Source: Isoetes taiwanensis
Lineage: Eukaryota > Streptophyta > Lycopodiopsida > Isoetales > Isoetaceae
Assembly (NCBI GenBank): GCA_021234155.1
Contig: JAJEKV010000025.1
Span: 18,653,558-18,717,557, forward strand
Reading direction: 5' to 3'
DNA length: 64,000 nt
Part shown: piece by piece, positions 21,225 through 33,149 of the stretch
Numbering within the stretch: position 1 is the stretch's first letter
Layout of the letters: every line of letters begins with the position of its first letter
Notes under the pieces: generated by a model
The model's input: the letters and a program-made list of their open reading frames with translations, nothing else
Databases searched by the model: none
What the model was told of the DNA's origin: nothing
Translations under genes and position numbers: made by a program

Positions 21225-22560
21225 GTAAGACTTATTTCTGAATTCAAGGATGTATTTCCTGATGAAATCCCAGCCTACCACCTTATAGGGTGTGGAGGTG
21301 AGATCACATTGGCACCAGATGCTAAGCCTACCAGCAAGGCACCATACAGATGAGCACCCCTCGAGGCTGATTGAGCTCAAGAAGGCAACCCAGTGAATTG
21401 CTTGAGCTTGGTTTTATTAGAGCAAGTGTGTTCCCCTTTTTGGAGCACCCATACTCTTCTCGGTGAAGAAGAAAAGACTGAGCTTAAGAATGTGACAGAC
21501 TATCGCCACCAAAAGCGACGATAAAGAATAAGTATGGCCGGCCAAGCGCGATGATTTGATGGACCAGCTCCAAGGAGCAAAGGTATTCTCAAAAATTGAC
21601 TTAAGGTCGATACCACCAAATAAGGATAAAGCGAAGAAGATATCCATAAAGACCGCCTTTTAGAACCTAAAGATGGTCACTTTGAGTTTACTTTAATGCC
21701 CCTTTTGATTGTCCAATGCTCCAGCAACTTTTTATACCATGAACGACGCCTTTCGTGATTTTCTAGATGAGTTTGTCATTGTCTTTCTAATTTACATTCT
21801 AGTCTACAGCAAATCCATTGAAGATCATAGTCAAGATTTGAGAAGGGGTGTTAGAAAAGTTGAGGCTAAAGATCGCTTGTATGGAAAGCTCTCCAAATGC
21901 CACTTTGCTACTGAAAGATGGAGTACTTGGGCCATGTCATCATATCGGGCGAAGGAATCTCCACCCCACTCAAAAGATCGGCAAAAAGTAGATTGGCCAG
22001 CCCAAAGAATGGCGGAAGTAAGAAGCTTTCTAGGTCCCGCGGTGTTATTACGTAAAGTTCGTGAAGGACTTCTCTAAGTGGGCCCCTTGACGACCCTCAC
22101 CAAGAGCGTTAAGGTGAAAGATTGAGAACACATTGGTTAGAAAATGTCCAAGCTTCATTTGAAAAGCCAAGGAGGCCTTAACAACAAAGACTGCTGCCGT
22201 TCCACATCCGCATAAGGACAAGATAGTAGCAACAAGATGCAAGTAAGATAGCAAAGGAGTCCTTATGCAAGAAGGAAGAGAGTAATAGCTTATGATTCCA
22301 AGAAGTTGAACGACACCCCAGCTTATCCAACCCATGATCGTGAACTTCTAGCTATTGTCGAGCTCTTCAGATTTGGAGGCATTTTTGCTCTGAGGAAGTT
22401 TCATTAGATAATCGATCACAAGAGCTCCAATACATCTACCCAACCTCCTTAATCTAAGGCAAAAGGAGATGGATGGAATTCCTAGAAGAGTATGACTTTG
22501 AGATTTAAGCTTATAAGCCGTTGAATGTGGTCACGATGCTCTTTCTAGAAGACCCCTTGA
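21225..22560 (+). pseudogene. pol: Gypsy reverse transcriptase and RNase H (unit 2)
   Basis: The pieces LISEFKDVFPDEIPAYHLIG (21,221-21,280), ITLAPDAKPTSKAPYR (about 21,306-21,353) and NDAFRDFLDEFVIVF (21,739-21,785) give the RT family clearly. The catalytic box reads FLIYILVYSKS here (about 21,783-21,815), while unit 1 shows the two Asp residues. The two copies thus differ at the catalytic codons themselves. RNase H follows with degraded motifs to about 22,560. Confidence 0.82.
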
Positions 22561-22589
22561 GACGCAGAACACATTGTAATGCTATATCA

Positions 22590-23360
22590 ACTCTTTCAAG
22601 TGGGTATGGCAAGAAAAATTGAGGAGACATTACCATTTGATGGTGATTTCAAGGAGGTGGGGGAAAGCCTCTAGGGAGGCTGGAAATGTGATAAGGAACG
22701 GTAGCCTTCAAGCATTATAAGAAGGAAGGCAACTTGTTATATCATAAGCATAGTTGTGTGTACCAATCGCCAGTATAAGGAAGTTAATTCTTCATGACAC
22801 ACACAAGCCTTCAATAGCAAAGGCTTGTGGTTTATGAAGACCTACTTCAAGATTCGGCAAGCTACTTCGCCGGAATGAAGAAGCAGATAGCAAAGATACA
22901 TTCGAGTGCCGCCAGTGTCGCAAGAAACCAAAGCGAGCAGCTTCGACCCAGAGCTTTGGAACCTCTAGCAAAGGCCGACGGGAAGTGGTAAGTATGGATT
23001 TAATCACAGATTCCTAAGACTCTTCGAGGCAAGGATGCATTGATGGTCGTAGTAGACAAATTATCTAAGATGGCACATTTTGTGCCTTGTAGAACTACCG
23101 ACACAACACTAGATACGCCAAGCCATTTTGAAGGAGATTTTAGGTCCATGGCATGCCTTGAGATAATATCCGATAGAGACCCTAAGTTTATGAGTGCTTT
23201 TGGCGTGACCTCTTTAGCACCATCCGCACGGCTTCCATGAGCAATGTTATCATCCCCCAAAACGTATTTGGCCCACTCGAGAGGACTAATCGAATCATTG
23301 AAGATATGCTTAGAAGCTTTGTGTGGAATAAGCAGTCCAAGGGGATGAGTATATCCACTA
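22590..23360 (+). pseudogene. int: Gypsy integrase, N-terminal and core part (unit 2)
   Basis: MVVVDKLSKMAHFVPCRTTD (23,040-23,100), ISDRDPKFMSAF (about 23,167-23,205) and TNRIIEDMLRSFVWNKQSK (about 23,284-23,340) carry the catalytic core. The frame stops at the 3-kb insertion, exactly as in unit 1. Confidence 0.82.
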
Positions 23361-26300
23361 CTATGTGTACCCAACAAAAACAGGATCGCTATGTACCCGG
23401 TCCGTATCTTGGAATAAAGGGCAAATATGCCCATCCGACAACCTTCGCTGTTTATGCACCCCCTCGTGTGAATATGCACCCAAATCAAAGGGGGTTCAAG
23501 GGGATTTTAATTTAAATGTGTTAAATGCAATGGTTTGTGTTCATAATGTTAATGGTAGTTGTCTCAATTGTTATATTAAAAAAATTTTACAAAATACTCT
23601 GCTAGGTCTAATCTAGCAAATACCTACTTCAAAACTAAACCTAGTTAGAAATTGAGAATTTGTTCCGTCACCGGTTTGAACCAAAGCCCAATACATACTC
23701 AAACACGCACATACATATGGTGAGGTATTACATCTAGCATTCTCTAGTAAAGGCTAAATAAAAGGTACATTATAGAGAGAGGGTCGATTCCAAACCCCAA
23801 GACTACGAGCCCCAAAGCTTTGGCACAAATATATAATACAACATTACACCTAGCATTTCTCGACATTTTTTGGGCCCTCTAGCCCTAACTAAAGCAAACA
23901 TATGTAAAACTTTATGGGCATAAATATTAATTACTAAAAAGCACAATAACATCATGTCAAACAAATTATTTCCATTGCAAAGAACTATGAGTACATTTTG
24001 TGTAATCAATATCTAGCATTATATTCATTATATTCATTATATGTAATCAATATAACAATACAAGAATCATGTAAACTATTGTCAATCGCATTGTCATGCA
24101 TATGCTAGTGCATATGGTAACATGTGCGTATCAATGCACATCAACCATCAACCTTACAATGGATCCCCATTTATCAACCCAATTTACATACAATGCCCCA
24201 ATTTATCAAATTAGATGGTCCGGACAAGAGAGAAACAATGTAATGAATTATAAACCATCAAATTGTACACCGGCACGACTTCCAGGTCTTGAAGTTTTGT
24301 GCACTCTTGAAGAAGGCCCAAACAAAGGTGTCTTTGGGTATAGGCATACTTGCCGGGCAGATCATCTTTTATGACATGATTGCACGGTGCAACCACACTT
24401 GGTTGCTCACCCTTAGCAATCTCCTCGTGATAACAACAAACATACATTCTAACTTGAACAAAAATTGTACAGAAAAAAATGCACCCACAATCAAAATATC
24501 TAGCATTATAAAATGCCCTACCGGATGAGGCACTTGACACAAAAACGGCAAAGCGTAAAGAAAAACACTCGGGCCGAAATCTTTGTCCCACAACCATCCA
24601 TCGTCACCGCATTGTATGGCCATTTGAAAAGAGCCAATTATCACTTCCATTATGGCATATGAATTGCATCCAAAATAAAAGCATATTATATAGATGTACC
24701 AAATAAATGCAAGACTCATAATCCTCCTACTTTAGATTGTCGATGTTGACCCATTTTAATAATCCATTTATGCATGTTTGCAAAAGTGTAACTAGCAAAT
24801 GAAGTTTGCATGTTGTTTCAAGGATAGCCCTTCATTTTGCAAGACAAGTAAACTCATACCATGTGCAATGGAAGTATAACATGGTTACCTTTTGGGCACT
24901 TCTTTATCAATAAGAAGTTCTACAAGCTTCACTTTGTAGATGTTATTGTATTTTCACACAAATGTATCTATAGTAGACAAAGCATGACCTCAAGTTATCG
25001 AATATTAAAAGATGCCCTTTTACTCAAATCCTCTCCGTAAACATATTACCAAAATCGATGTGCAAACGATGGTACCCAACCGCGGAAGAGAATGTCGACC
25101 TATGCAAGGAATAGAATTCACCACCGCTCTCAATACTTAAGTTTATACCCCAAGGGTAGTTAGTAAAACCGAGCAAGCATTGTTTGTAATACCTATGCTT
25201 CATCCTGATTAAGCTCTATGATGGCCTTTAAGCCCAAACCCGCCAACTCCAACCAAACCCACAACTCCAAATCGCGGAACTCCACAAATCGCTTTTTTCA
25301 TGATTCCCAATCTTCATAACATAACGGGATCACTATGAACATTCCTCCCAAACCATATCCATAATGGAGCTATTATACACGCCCATGTCGATTTTAGCAA
25401 TGTGCCTTGCCCTCCCAAAAATCTTGCAACCAATATATAGCTGGTAAATAATGAAGTTCTTTTGGTGTGCCCCGTCAGAAACAGCATGGCTCGCGATTTT
25501 CTCCAAAAACCTATGCAATCTCAGCTTGTAAACCCATGCTCAGAGTTCTCCTACTGCAAAACCCATGATGTATCTCTCAGAGGCCTACCGCAAAACCGGA
25601 TCGCAGAAAAAACCCGATCGCAAAGCATCCGATCAAGAAAACTTGATCACAAAGACCCGAATCGCCAAGAAAAAGGCAAATCTTCCCAAGAATCACAATT
25701 AAAATTAAGTCAAACCAAGCTATGCCTCAGCCAATATTCTAATTCTCAACTTTTAGAGCCCACCCCTAGAAAATTTTGACGATTAAATACCCTTCAAGAG
25801 CTAATATCACAAGAAAGCCCTTCAAATACCCTTTCAAGAGCTTCGATATCACAAGATTTGGTGAAGGAATTAGTACTAAAATATGCGTGATAATAAGAGA
25901 CTAAAGGCTGGCCCTAAATACGGTCATTCCTCGGCCAAAGGGTAAACATATCCAAAGGCGACCAAAACATATCAAAGATAAAATGAAGCCCATGTTTTTA
26001 GGTTATCCTTCAGAATCCCTCAGAATTGATGCTCCAGGAAGAAACCGACTCTCGAGATACAAATGTAGGCTCAAGAAGCTGCACTTCAATTTCTTCATCG
26101 TTAGATTGAAAAGGGCATCTCCCTCCCCGCCATTCAAAGGGCCAATCTTATCTTGATAATCCCCCGTTGTTGCATTTGCAAGCCCTGCTTTAGGTGCCCT
26201 AAAATGCTATCCATGAGGCTTGCATGTTCAAATTTAAAATAAAAAGAGGGCTTTTGTTGTGAGCCCTTGATGTTGGACGTAAAAAAAAAGCTAAATCAAC

Positions 26301-26420
26301 GACTAAGAAATGGTGCACTCTAGATGTATGCATTAGTACATCCATTCGAATCGCCATGAAATCTTAGGAAAACCTTTGTGGAAAAGCGCATAAAAACACA
26401 AAGAAAACCCCGTTATTATG
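23361..26420. mobile_element. Insertion splitting integrase (unit 2)
   Basis: This is the second copy of the 9,351-12,405 insertion, nearly the same length and without coding capacity. Long AT-rich parts match unit 1 exactly. Confidence 0.6.
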
Positions 26421-27120
26421 CTACATATTAGTGCTTAGGTGAGTCATCTCGAGATGTCTCCTTTCATGGTAAATCACGGGTACCGCTGCTTAACCCCTGA
26501 CACTTGGCACAACCCCGTGTCAAAGGTTGAAGTGTCCCGCCAGATGCTAGAGATATCACGTGCAGCTGGTCAAGAAGTAAGGGGTTACCTCCTAGCACAG
26601 TTGAAGTCGCAAAAGAGTGTAGCCGACAAAGCTACGACCGTAAGAGAGTTCAAGGAAGGCTTATAGCGTGTGGTTGAAGATCAAGGTTAAGCAAGCTAAG
26701 CTTCGGATTGGGAGTTGTAAAGAAGCTTGCCCCTAGATGGGCTGGTCCGCTCAAGATTTTGGAGAGTGGGCTCCCAAGCCTACAAATTGGATCTTCGCCC
26801 ATCTCAAAGTTCACAAGGTCTTCCACGAAGTTTATTGAAAAGGCACAATCCTAACCCTTAGGAGGTCTTGGATACTCTAAACTTTATTGGAAATGACTTG
26901 AGGAGCAAGTTGAAATCGCGGTTCTAGTTACTTTTTGATAAGTCATTCAAGAAGACTAGGAGGTCTCGCCTCCAAAGATTTTGGTCAAGTGGGAAGCACT
27001 TGCCCGTGGAAGATTTTACATGGGTATTGAAGCAGGATTTGGAGAAGCAATACCCAGAGTTTATGAAGGAGTTTGATGGGCTTAGTCGCCTCCCCGGCTT
27101 GGTCGCCCCAAATTTGCCGT
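26421..27120 (+). pseudogene. int: Integrase C-terminus with chromodomain (unit 2)
   Basis: From MSPFMVNHGYRCLTPDTWHN (26,454) the frame stays open to 26,666, reading SRQMLEISRAAGQEVRGYLL and then KSQKSVADKATTVREFKEGL. The chromodomain lies at about 26,985-27,090 (HLPVEDFTWVLKQDLEKQYPE read across two frames). It is a better preserved copy of 12,406-13,110. Confidence 0.85.
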
Positions 27121-27951
27121 GAGGTTAGCTAGTGTGTTTCTTAGTTAGCCTCTATGCGCCTCCGCGGATGTATTCTGGCTAATTGGAATACATATATTAT
27201 AATCTTTGGAACATGTGGGCATGATGAGATAAGCCTTTAAGGCATTCTCCCTGGCCAACATGCACCAGAGGTGCATGACCAACAGGGTCATCTGCGAGAG
27301 AGAGAGGAAAGGCATGGTGCTGGCGATGGGGACACGGCCGGATGCTCTCTCTATGCCACGATGTGGGTTCGCGACACCGGCCATAGGGGTCATGGTGAAG
27401 GTCAAAGTGATCCATGTCGATGATGGGATCGTGAGACGCCCCCTAGCTTAAAACCCTTGGGGCATGATGACTAGGGGTACTGCAAAGACCTAAAAATCGA
27501 ACAAGGTAGCACTTGATCATGGGCTTATGATGGGATCATCTTAAATGGTCCTTAAGCTCAAATCCCGAAGGGCCATGATCGAAAGTGCAAGGTATGGTAA
27601 GGGGGTGGTCCCCTAAAACCACAACTTATTAATTAAACTAACGTAATGTGCTCCATGTGCTGCAAGTGAGAAGGAGCTCGAGGGTGGGGGCGATTACGAG
27701 AAGATGGGGAACCATAATTTAGATTATGAACCCTAATAACTCTTATGATAATGTTTTGAATTATTGTAAGAAGTAACCTTGTTAAGGCTATATAATTTTG
27801 TATAAGTACAAATATAGCCTAAATTTTGACATTTAACTTTAATAGGAAGTTGATCGTTTAAATTAAACTTAAGTGTATGATCTTATATTTGTTTTTGCGG
27901 GGATAGATAGGCTCGTCACCTTAGCTGCAATGTTGGGGAGCGGATTGTCCT
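27121..27951. other. Gypsy 3' non-coding region (unit 2)
   Basis: This matches 13,111-13,933, with the AT-rich core 27,709-27,892 identical to unit 1. No gene is supported. Confidence 0.6.
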
Positions 27952-27961
27952 AAGGGGAGAA
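27952..27961 (+). other. Polypurine tract (unit 2)
   Basis: AAGGGGAGAA lies directly before the LTR start TGTGACGTTCC. Confidence 0.8.
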
Positions 27962-29576
27962 TGTGACGTTCCAAGGGAATATACGCCATAAATACGTATA
28001 TTCACGGACGGGTTCACCATACAAGTCTACCGAGGTAGCCTTGTATGCCTTGGATAAGTGGCAAAAGTGCACATCTAAGTTAATTGTTTAACTTAGATAA
28101 CCTTAGGACAAGGCCCATTTCCACATGGCCTTATCCTATTGGGCAACCGCCACACGCCTTATCTTAGTGGGCCACGTGAATCCCACGTGGACCCACACCT
28201 ATATAAGCCCTAACCCTAACCCTAGACCCTTTTTCACGACCTAGCACTTGAGCTCTCATCCACGTGCGAAACCCCGTTTAGAGGCACCGTTCGTCATAGT
28301 CTAGCCCGAGGCGGCCCCCGGAAGGTGTGTATGATGATTAGAGGGAGCAAGCCTTCAACCACGCCTAGGAGCATGGAGACGGGGATGGGAGAAGCGCCGG
28401 AGGAGGTAGGTTGAGTAGGGTTCATGTTAACCATCCGGAAGTTAGCACTCCGAGGGGTTAGTGATTCGATGTCTAGAGTAGAGCCACCAGATCCTTGTTG
28501 AACATCTTGAACCCTAACCAAGAACCCTAACTGCTAGTTAGCTATGTATGTTAGGTTAAGATGTTCATATGATATTGATATTGTTCATGATGATTATGTG
28601 ATGATGGTTGATCATGTTTGTTCCTCTTGTGTTGTTGGGAAGGGGGTAGAGACCTAGAGCCATGTAGTATGCTCCTAGTGTAGATCCTTAGTTCCTATTA
28701 GATGCGGCCATGCATAGGAACCCCAGGGCTATGGAAGCTATGATGTGACTCAAGACCACACAACGGGGCTAGAGGCAAGATGGGGGTGATCCCCCCTGCC
28801 CAGTGGGGGCTTCGGGGGATCCCATTGGGCTAGGCTTATGGTGGTCACCCTGTGTGGGCGCAGCATGGGTCCGACACCTCCCCCGGCAATGGTGGCGACT
28901 GCCTCAAGAGTTGCAAATCAATGAAGCGGTTCTTGTTTTGGGGGTTCGATCGGTGCAGATCGTGTCGCCACGATTCTCTAGCCGCCATGGAGCCTCTAGA
29001 CCCGGGAAGGGGAGATGCAACCCTTCCTACCTCGTCGGACCGGGGAGATGCAACACGAGTAGTCTGGCGGGTGATGCCATGGGATTGGCGTATCCCGGAA
29101 GGTTAGGAGTCATGCCACGCTTGATCTAGCCCATCACCGCAAAGTATGCCTGGGAGGGCGTATGGGTGGTCAACCCTAGCCATTATCTTATGCCAGCCCC
29201 GCCATTGTTATGACTCGATTACGCTCTATCTTGAGGCCTATCCGGTCGGTCGACCTCCCTATGTGTAGAACCCACGGGTGGGAGCTCTCATGTTTTATGG
29301 TTTGTGATTATGTTCTTTGCACTTGTGGATATGGGATGGACTACCCTTCGGGGTAGTATTTGTATTGCTGATGCTAGTTTCGACATGTTTATCGCCTCCC
29401 ATTTGTTATAGGAGCCCGCATAGGGGAAGGGCGGCGCCAAGACACCCTGTCCCCTCCCCGCACTAGGGTCACCTTAGAGTCTTGGGGTGAGAAGAAGAGG
29501 CCTGCGGTGATGAGCGGATGGGGGGATTTCTGCTTAGTATATCGACGGCGCCGTATGTTTAGCGAGGGCGTCCACA
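27962..29576 (+). repeat. Gypsy LTR (second complete copy)
   Basis: About 1,615 bp, starting TGTGACGTTCCAAGGG and ending GCGTCCACA, followed by copia sequence as after LTR 2. It carries ATAAGCCCTAACCCTAACCC near 28,202-28,222. It belongs to unit 2 and need not mark a separate insertion. Confidence 0.88.
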
Positions 29577-30415
29577 GTACTGCTCCCATCCACCAGCTCT
29601 AGACCCGTTAGCCATCGCTCGGACCGTGAACCCTACTTTGCACTATGATTCAACAGAAGTCTAGTGATCTGCTTTGGTGCTCACGGCATAGGGTTGTCAT
29701 TTCTTTTTGCAAGAAAAAACCTTTCGCACCTGGATTGAAGCCTTCAACGACAATGAAACCACCCTAGTTTCTGCAGATCTTTCTGCTGCTTGCACCATCA
29801 CTGTGGGTCGAGCCGCCCTAGTTCGATAGATGCTACGAAAGGAAAAGAAAAAAAGAACGTAAAGAAAAGTAGTAGGAATAATTGAGATTATGCGACGTGG
29901 CGTACATTAATCTGAGCCGTTCAATTTAGGACTCGATGCACTACATACACCAAAACATTATAATATAAGATACTATCCATTTGTATAAATTCCCTAAAAT
30001 TGAAAATAGAAGTAAAAGTCAAAACATCAAATTCAAACTCAACAAATATTTTTATAGGATGGAGGACCTCGTGAATTACCTATATGCCAAATTTGGACTC
30101 AAAATTGATCTCCTTCTGAAAGTTGTTGTTTTTATATCACAACTGCTTTCTGGGAACCAATATTGGTTCTCGGAAAGGGACGCTTTTGACCTGTCATGTT
30201 TGAATTGCTCTATCTCCCTTCACAGAGTTCGAATTGAGATGTGGTTTTTTGTGCCTTGCTCTATATCTCGTGTAGAAAAATAACATTATAACCAAAAGAA
30301 TCAAAAAAATCTTTTCATCAAGACAGTTTTACTTTGTGTGAACATGAATTGACCCCCTTGGGTTTGCTAGAGCATAACTCACAAGAATGGGAGCTGATAC
30401 ATTTTTGTGTATTTT
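29577..30415. other. Copia-side sequence 3' of gag, no gene seen
   Basis: On the minus strand this follows the gag stop. It is AT-rich, matches 15,573-16,440 in unit 1, and shows no protease, integrase or RT motif. The copia element is cut here by the inserted chromovirus, so its pol, if any, would lie on the other side, outside the window. Confidence 0.5.
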
Positions 30416-31162
30416 TCATGTGAAGCATGACTGCCATATATGAACTCCTAAAAAGGGTTTGGCTAGTTTTTGTGTTCTTGATTTTATATGATTTTTTTTG
30501 TGAACCTTCAAAATGCCCTTTAATGGTCCATCATGGGACAGGTCTAGTGTACATGTAGCTAAATGAGTGTTATGAGAAACTGACTTGGCCAAGTACAAGA
30601 TTTGATTTTGATCATTCAGAATAGAACCTGCACCTTCCAAGTCCGCAACTATGGACTCAAATTTTTCCATAAACTCAGTAATATTATCTTTCTCAAACAA
30701 TTTAAGTCTTCTAAGTTGCTTTTCTAAAACATCTATTTGAGAAGAACTTTTAATTTCAAAGTGCTTAATCAAATATTCCCACATCTCTTTTGGTTGCTTA
30801 CCTCTTAGTTTCAACTTCAAAGCAGTTCCAACCTTGCTTATGATAATGGCTTGGGCCTCCATTATTTTTGTGGCATCTGTTTGAACAGTAGGACTGCTTC
30901 TGCTTCCACCAGCTGCAGTTGAAACACCACCTGAGCTTGCACTTGCACTCGCTGTTGGACCACCTCCTGGATTAGTACTTTCATTCGCAGATACTGTAGG
31001 AGATGCTGAGGTGGCCATGGCAAATGTACTGCCATCAATTAAACCCCAAAGGTTTTCAAACTCCAACACTGACTTGATTCCTTCCTTCCAAATTTGAAAA
31101 CCGGTATCACCTTTAAATACTTCAATAGTTGCCAGCAAATTGGCACCAAATCTAGTTGACAT
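30416..31162 (-). CDS. gag: Copia Gag polyprotein, N-terminal part (248 aa)
   Basis: The frame starts MSTRFGANLLATIEVFKGD just 12 bp after the primer-binding site and is open for 248 codons. It has the usual order of plant copia Gag: an N-terminal W/L-rich segment (FQIWKEGIKSVLEFENLWGL), a low-complexity Ser/Thr/Ala linker (about residues 52-90), and the UBN2-type domain (about 105-200) with GKQPKEMWEYLIKHFEIKS, LEKQLRRLKLFEKDNITEF and FESIVADLEGAGSILNDQNQ. It would form the virus-like particle. The tail after about residue 210 no longer looks like Gag and has no zinc knuckle, so the frame may be shifted there. It is by far the longest intact frame in the duplicated block. Confidence 0.88.
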   Translation of the reverse strand: MSTRFGANLLATIEVFKGDTGFQIWKEGIKSVLEFENLWGLIDGSTFAMATSASPTVSANESTNPGGGPTASASASSGGVSTAAGGSRSSPTVQTDATKIMEAQAIIISKVGTALKLKLRGKQPKEMWEYLIKHFEIKSSSQIDVLEKQLRRLKLFEKDNITEFMEKFESIVADLEGAGSILNDQNQILYLAKSVSHNTHLATCTLDLSHDGPLKGILKVHKKNHIKSRTQKLAKPFLGVHIWQSCFT

Positions 31163-31174
31163 CTTGAATCACCT

Positions 31175-31188
31175 GAGCTCTGATACCA
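31175..31188 (-). other. Copia primer-binding site
   Basis: The minus strand reads TGGTATCAGAGCTC, a textbook plant copia site for initiator tRNA-Met, 1-2 bp from the LTR end. It fixes orientation and LTR border. Confidence 0.9.
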
Positions 31189-31189
31189 C

Positions 31190-31808
31190 TGTTAATATTT
31201 GAGCAAACTATATTCTCAAGTTAAGTGTCTATCAAGATTTAATCATCAACAACTTGTCTTAGCAAGTAATAAGGGAGCCAAAATATGGTCACTAATCCCT
31301 TATGCCACAGCAATCATATTTTCAACAAACTTTTACACTTTCTCAAGCATTATGATATGCTAGACCAAATTGTCACTGCTGCTTCAAGTTATATCTTCTC
31401 AGTCATAATTAAACATATTTATAACTATTCTTGGTAGATCCGGTGGTTCAGGGGTGAATCAGCTTTCAAATCAGGCCTCTTCAATTATCTACAAATATGT
31501 CCCACAGGCGTATTAAAAATTGCCTCTGCACCATTAAAACCTAACCAGGTTTCCACGCGTATCTTTTTCACGCGATTTTATACGGCGGAAAGGTATATGG
31601 GCGCTGCTTGCGGAATACAGCCTTAAAATTTGATTCTGAGCGCCTCAAACGCAAGCAGCGCCCCTTTTCACTTTTGATGCTCTTAACTTGCATTTCACTG
31701 CCACTGCTTCTCATGAATGCTTGTATGACTTATAACCTACTGCCACTGCTTCTCATAGGCTAGAGCTTGCAGAATTATCAGATGAGTTTCCATCAAACAA
31801 TTATTACA
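31190..31808 (-). repeat. Copia 5' LTR (about 619 bp)
   Basis: On the minus strand it runs from TGTAATAATTGTTTGATGG to TTAACA next to the primer site. A strong 14-bp inverted repeat (31,599-31,612 and 31,650-31,663) sits within it and a TATAAAAT stretch lies near 31,577. The matching LTR in unit 1 (17,192-17,805) has a diverged version of the hairpin. Confidence 0.8.
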
Positions 31809-32610
31809 TGATAATCACTTCAGAGGGCTCATGCGTTGTGTGATTTCGAAGGGTCCCGCCTATCGTGGTGCCAGTTTCTTCGAGTTGCCAATCTGGGCAT
31901 TTGTTTGAGGGTGGTATGTCGTACTCGGTTGCTTGGTTTCTATAGTGCTAAAAAAATTGTCCAAAAGGCACTAACAAATTTAGGATCATGATCCAAAATG
32001 ATGGTGTGTGGCATACCATGAAGGCAAAAAATCTCTTTGGAGAACAATAATGTCGTATCTAAAGCGGTATCAGTGGTATGACATGGCAAGAAATGTGCTA
32101 TCTTAGAGAGCTTGTCCACCACTACCATCAAGGCATCAAATTCCTGAAGAGTTTACGGAAGACCCACAATGAAATCTATGGTAATTAATGACTTTCCATT
32201 TTGCATTGGCAACTTCCAACGGCTCTAACTCGCCTGGAATCCACAACTATTCTGCATTCGTTTATTGGCAAAGATGGCACTGTTTAATGTAATTGACAAT
32301 GTGCCTCTTCATTCCAGGCCAAAAGTAGATGGATCTGATCTTGAAGTAGGTTTTCATAAACCTTGCATGTCCAGCTATTGGACTTATGTGTATCATAGAG
32401 AACGAGCTTCCTAACTCCTGATGTTTCTGGCACACATATTCTTGTAATAAAGGAGGTTACCTTCCTTCTTATAATGACGAAAAGCTTCATGCTCCTTATC
32501 TGTCCTAGCCTCCTTAGACAAGCTTTGCCAGACCTCCTTGAATTCAGAATCTGTTGGAAGAACTTGCTCATTAGCGCAGACTGAATTGTAAAGTGAAGGG
32601 AGAGTGTAAT
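31809..32610 (-). pseudogene. int: Older gypsy integrase fragment
   Basis: Minus-strand pieces read FKEVWQSLSKEARTDKEHEA and HYKKEGNLLYYK (about 32,590-32,440), VRKLVLYDTHKS (about 32,415), a WPGMKRHIV zinc-domain piece near 32,315, MVVVDKLSKIAHFLPCHTTD (about 32,131-32,070) and DPKFVSAFWT. Beyond 31,960 the frame shifts, but STTYHPQTNAQIGNS still follows, typical of the gypsy core before its catalytic Glu. It is close to the chromovirus integrase above (compare 8,600-9,200) but clearly diverged. The copia LTR interrupts it at 31,808. Confidence 0.8.
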
Positions 32611-33149
32611 ACACATATAGACAGAAGTTAATATGATTAGAATGACTTTGTACTAAACAGTGCAAAAATTATAAGTGTGTATTATATTAAAAAGAAATAG
32701 ATGTTGTCTATGTCCTATGTCTATGCCCGTGTATAATATATAATCACCTATATGTGTGTGAATAAAGAATGATTTCTAAATTAGATATACTGTGATCACT
32801 ATAATGTATCCTATTGTTTAAATTTGGATTTTCCAGTCTAGAAGAAAACTTTTTGGATTTTTTTTTTAAAGTTAGTTTCCTAAGGTTTTATGGGTTTTGA
32901 TTGCCGGAGAAGTTTTCAGATTTCCGAAAATCGCCAGAGATTTTCGTAGTATGCTTTATGGAGGTTCGGCTTTTCGGATATGAAGGTAGGGACTTTCACA
33001 AAATTCAGAATAGGATGACGAAGAAATATGCATGAGCGACATGTGAAGTAAGTAAATAGAAGGTTCTTCTGATTATCCCGTCTAGGTTCTTGGATAATAT
33101 TTATTTTATGATAGGGTTTCAAGTTTCGGCGGATCCAAGCATATGGCAA
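32611..33149. other. Non-coding, no feature seen
   Basis: AT-rich DNA with a T run near 32,860. The minus-strand ORF at 32,916-33,191 has no recognisable family and no conserved pattern. Confidence 0.4.

Larger units (their letters stand above)
18010..32002 (+). repeat. Tandem duplication, unit 2 (about 14.0 kb)
   Basis: This is the second copy of the 3,933-18,009 segment. It starts in the middle of the upstream ORF (GATCCTCAATATAGAC context, compare 3,947-3,963) and ends in the minus-strand integrase at AAAATGATGG, where unit 1 jumps back. Colinearity holds throughout, with only small indels. Confidence 0.8.

Noticed and set aside
28200-28225. Telomere-like CCCTAACCCTAACCCTAG in the gypsy LTR
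   Set aside because: Only about three units, inside an LTR and downstream of a TATA-like stretch. The same phrase is common in plant LTRs and promoters (telo-box). It is not an interstitial telomere.
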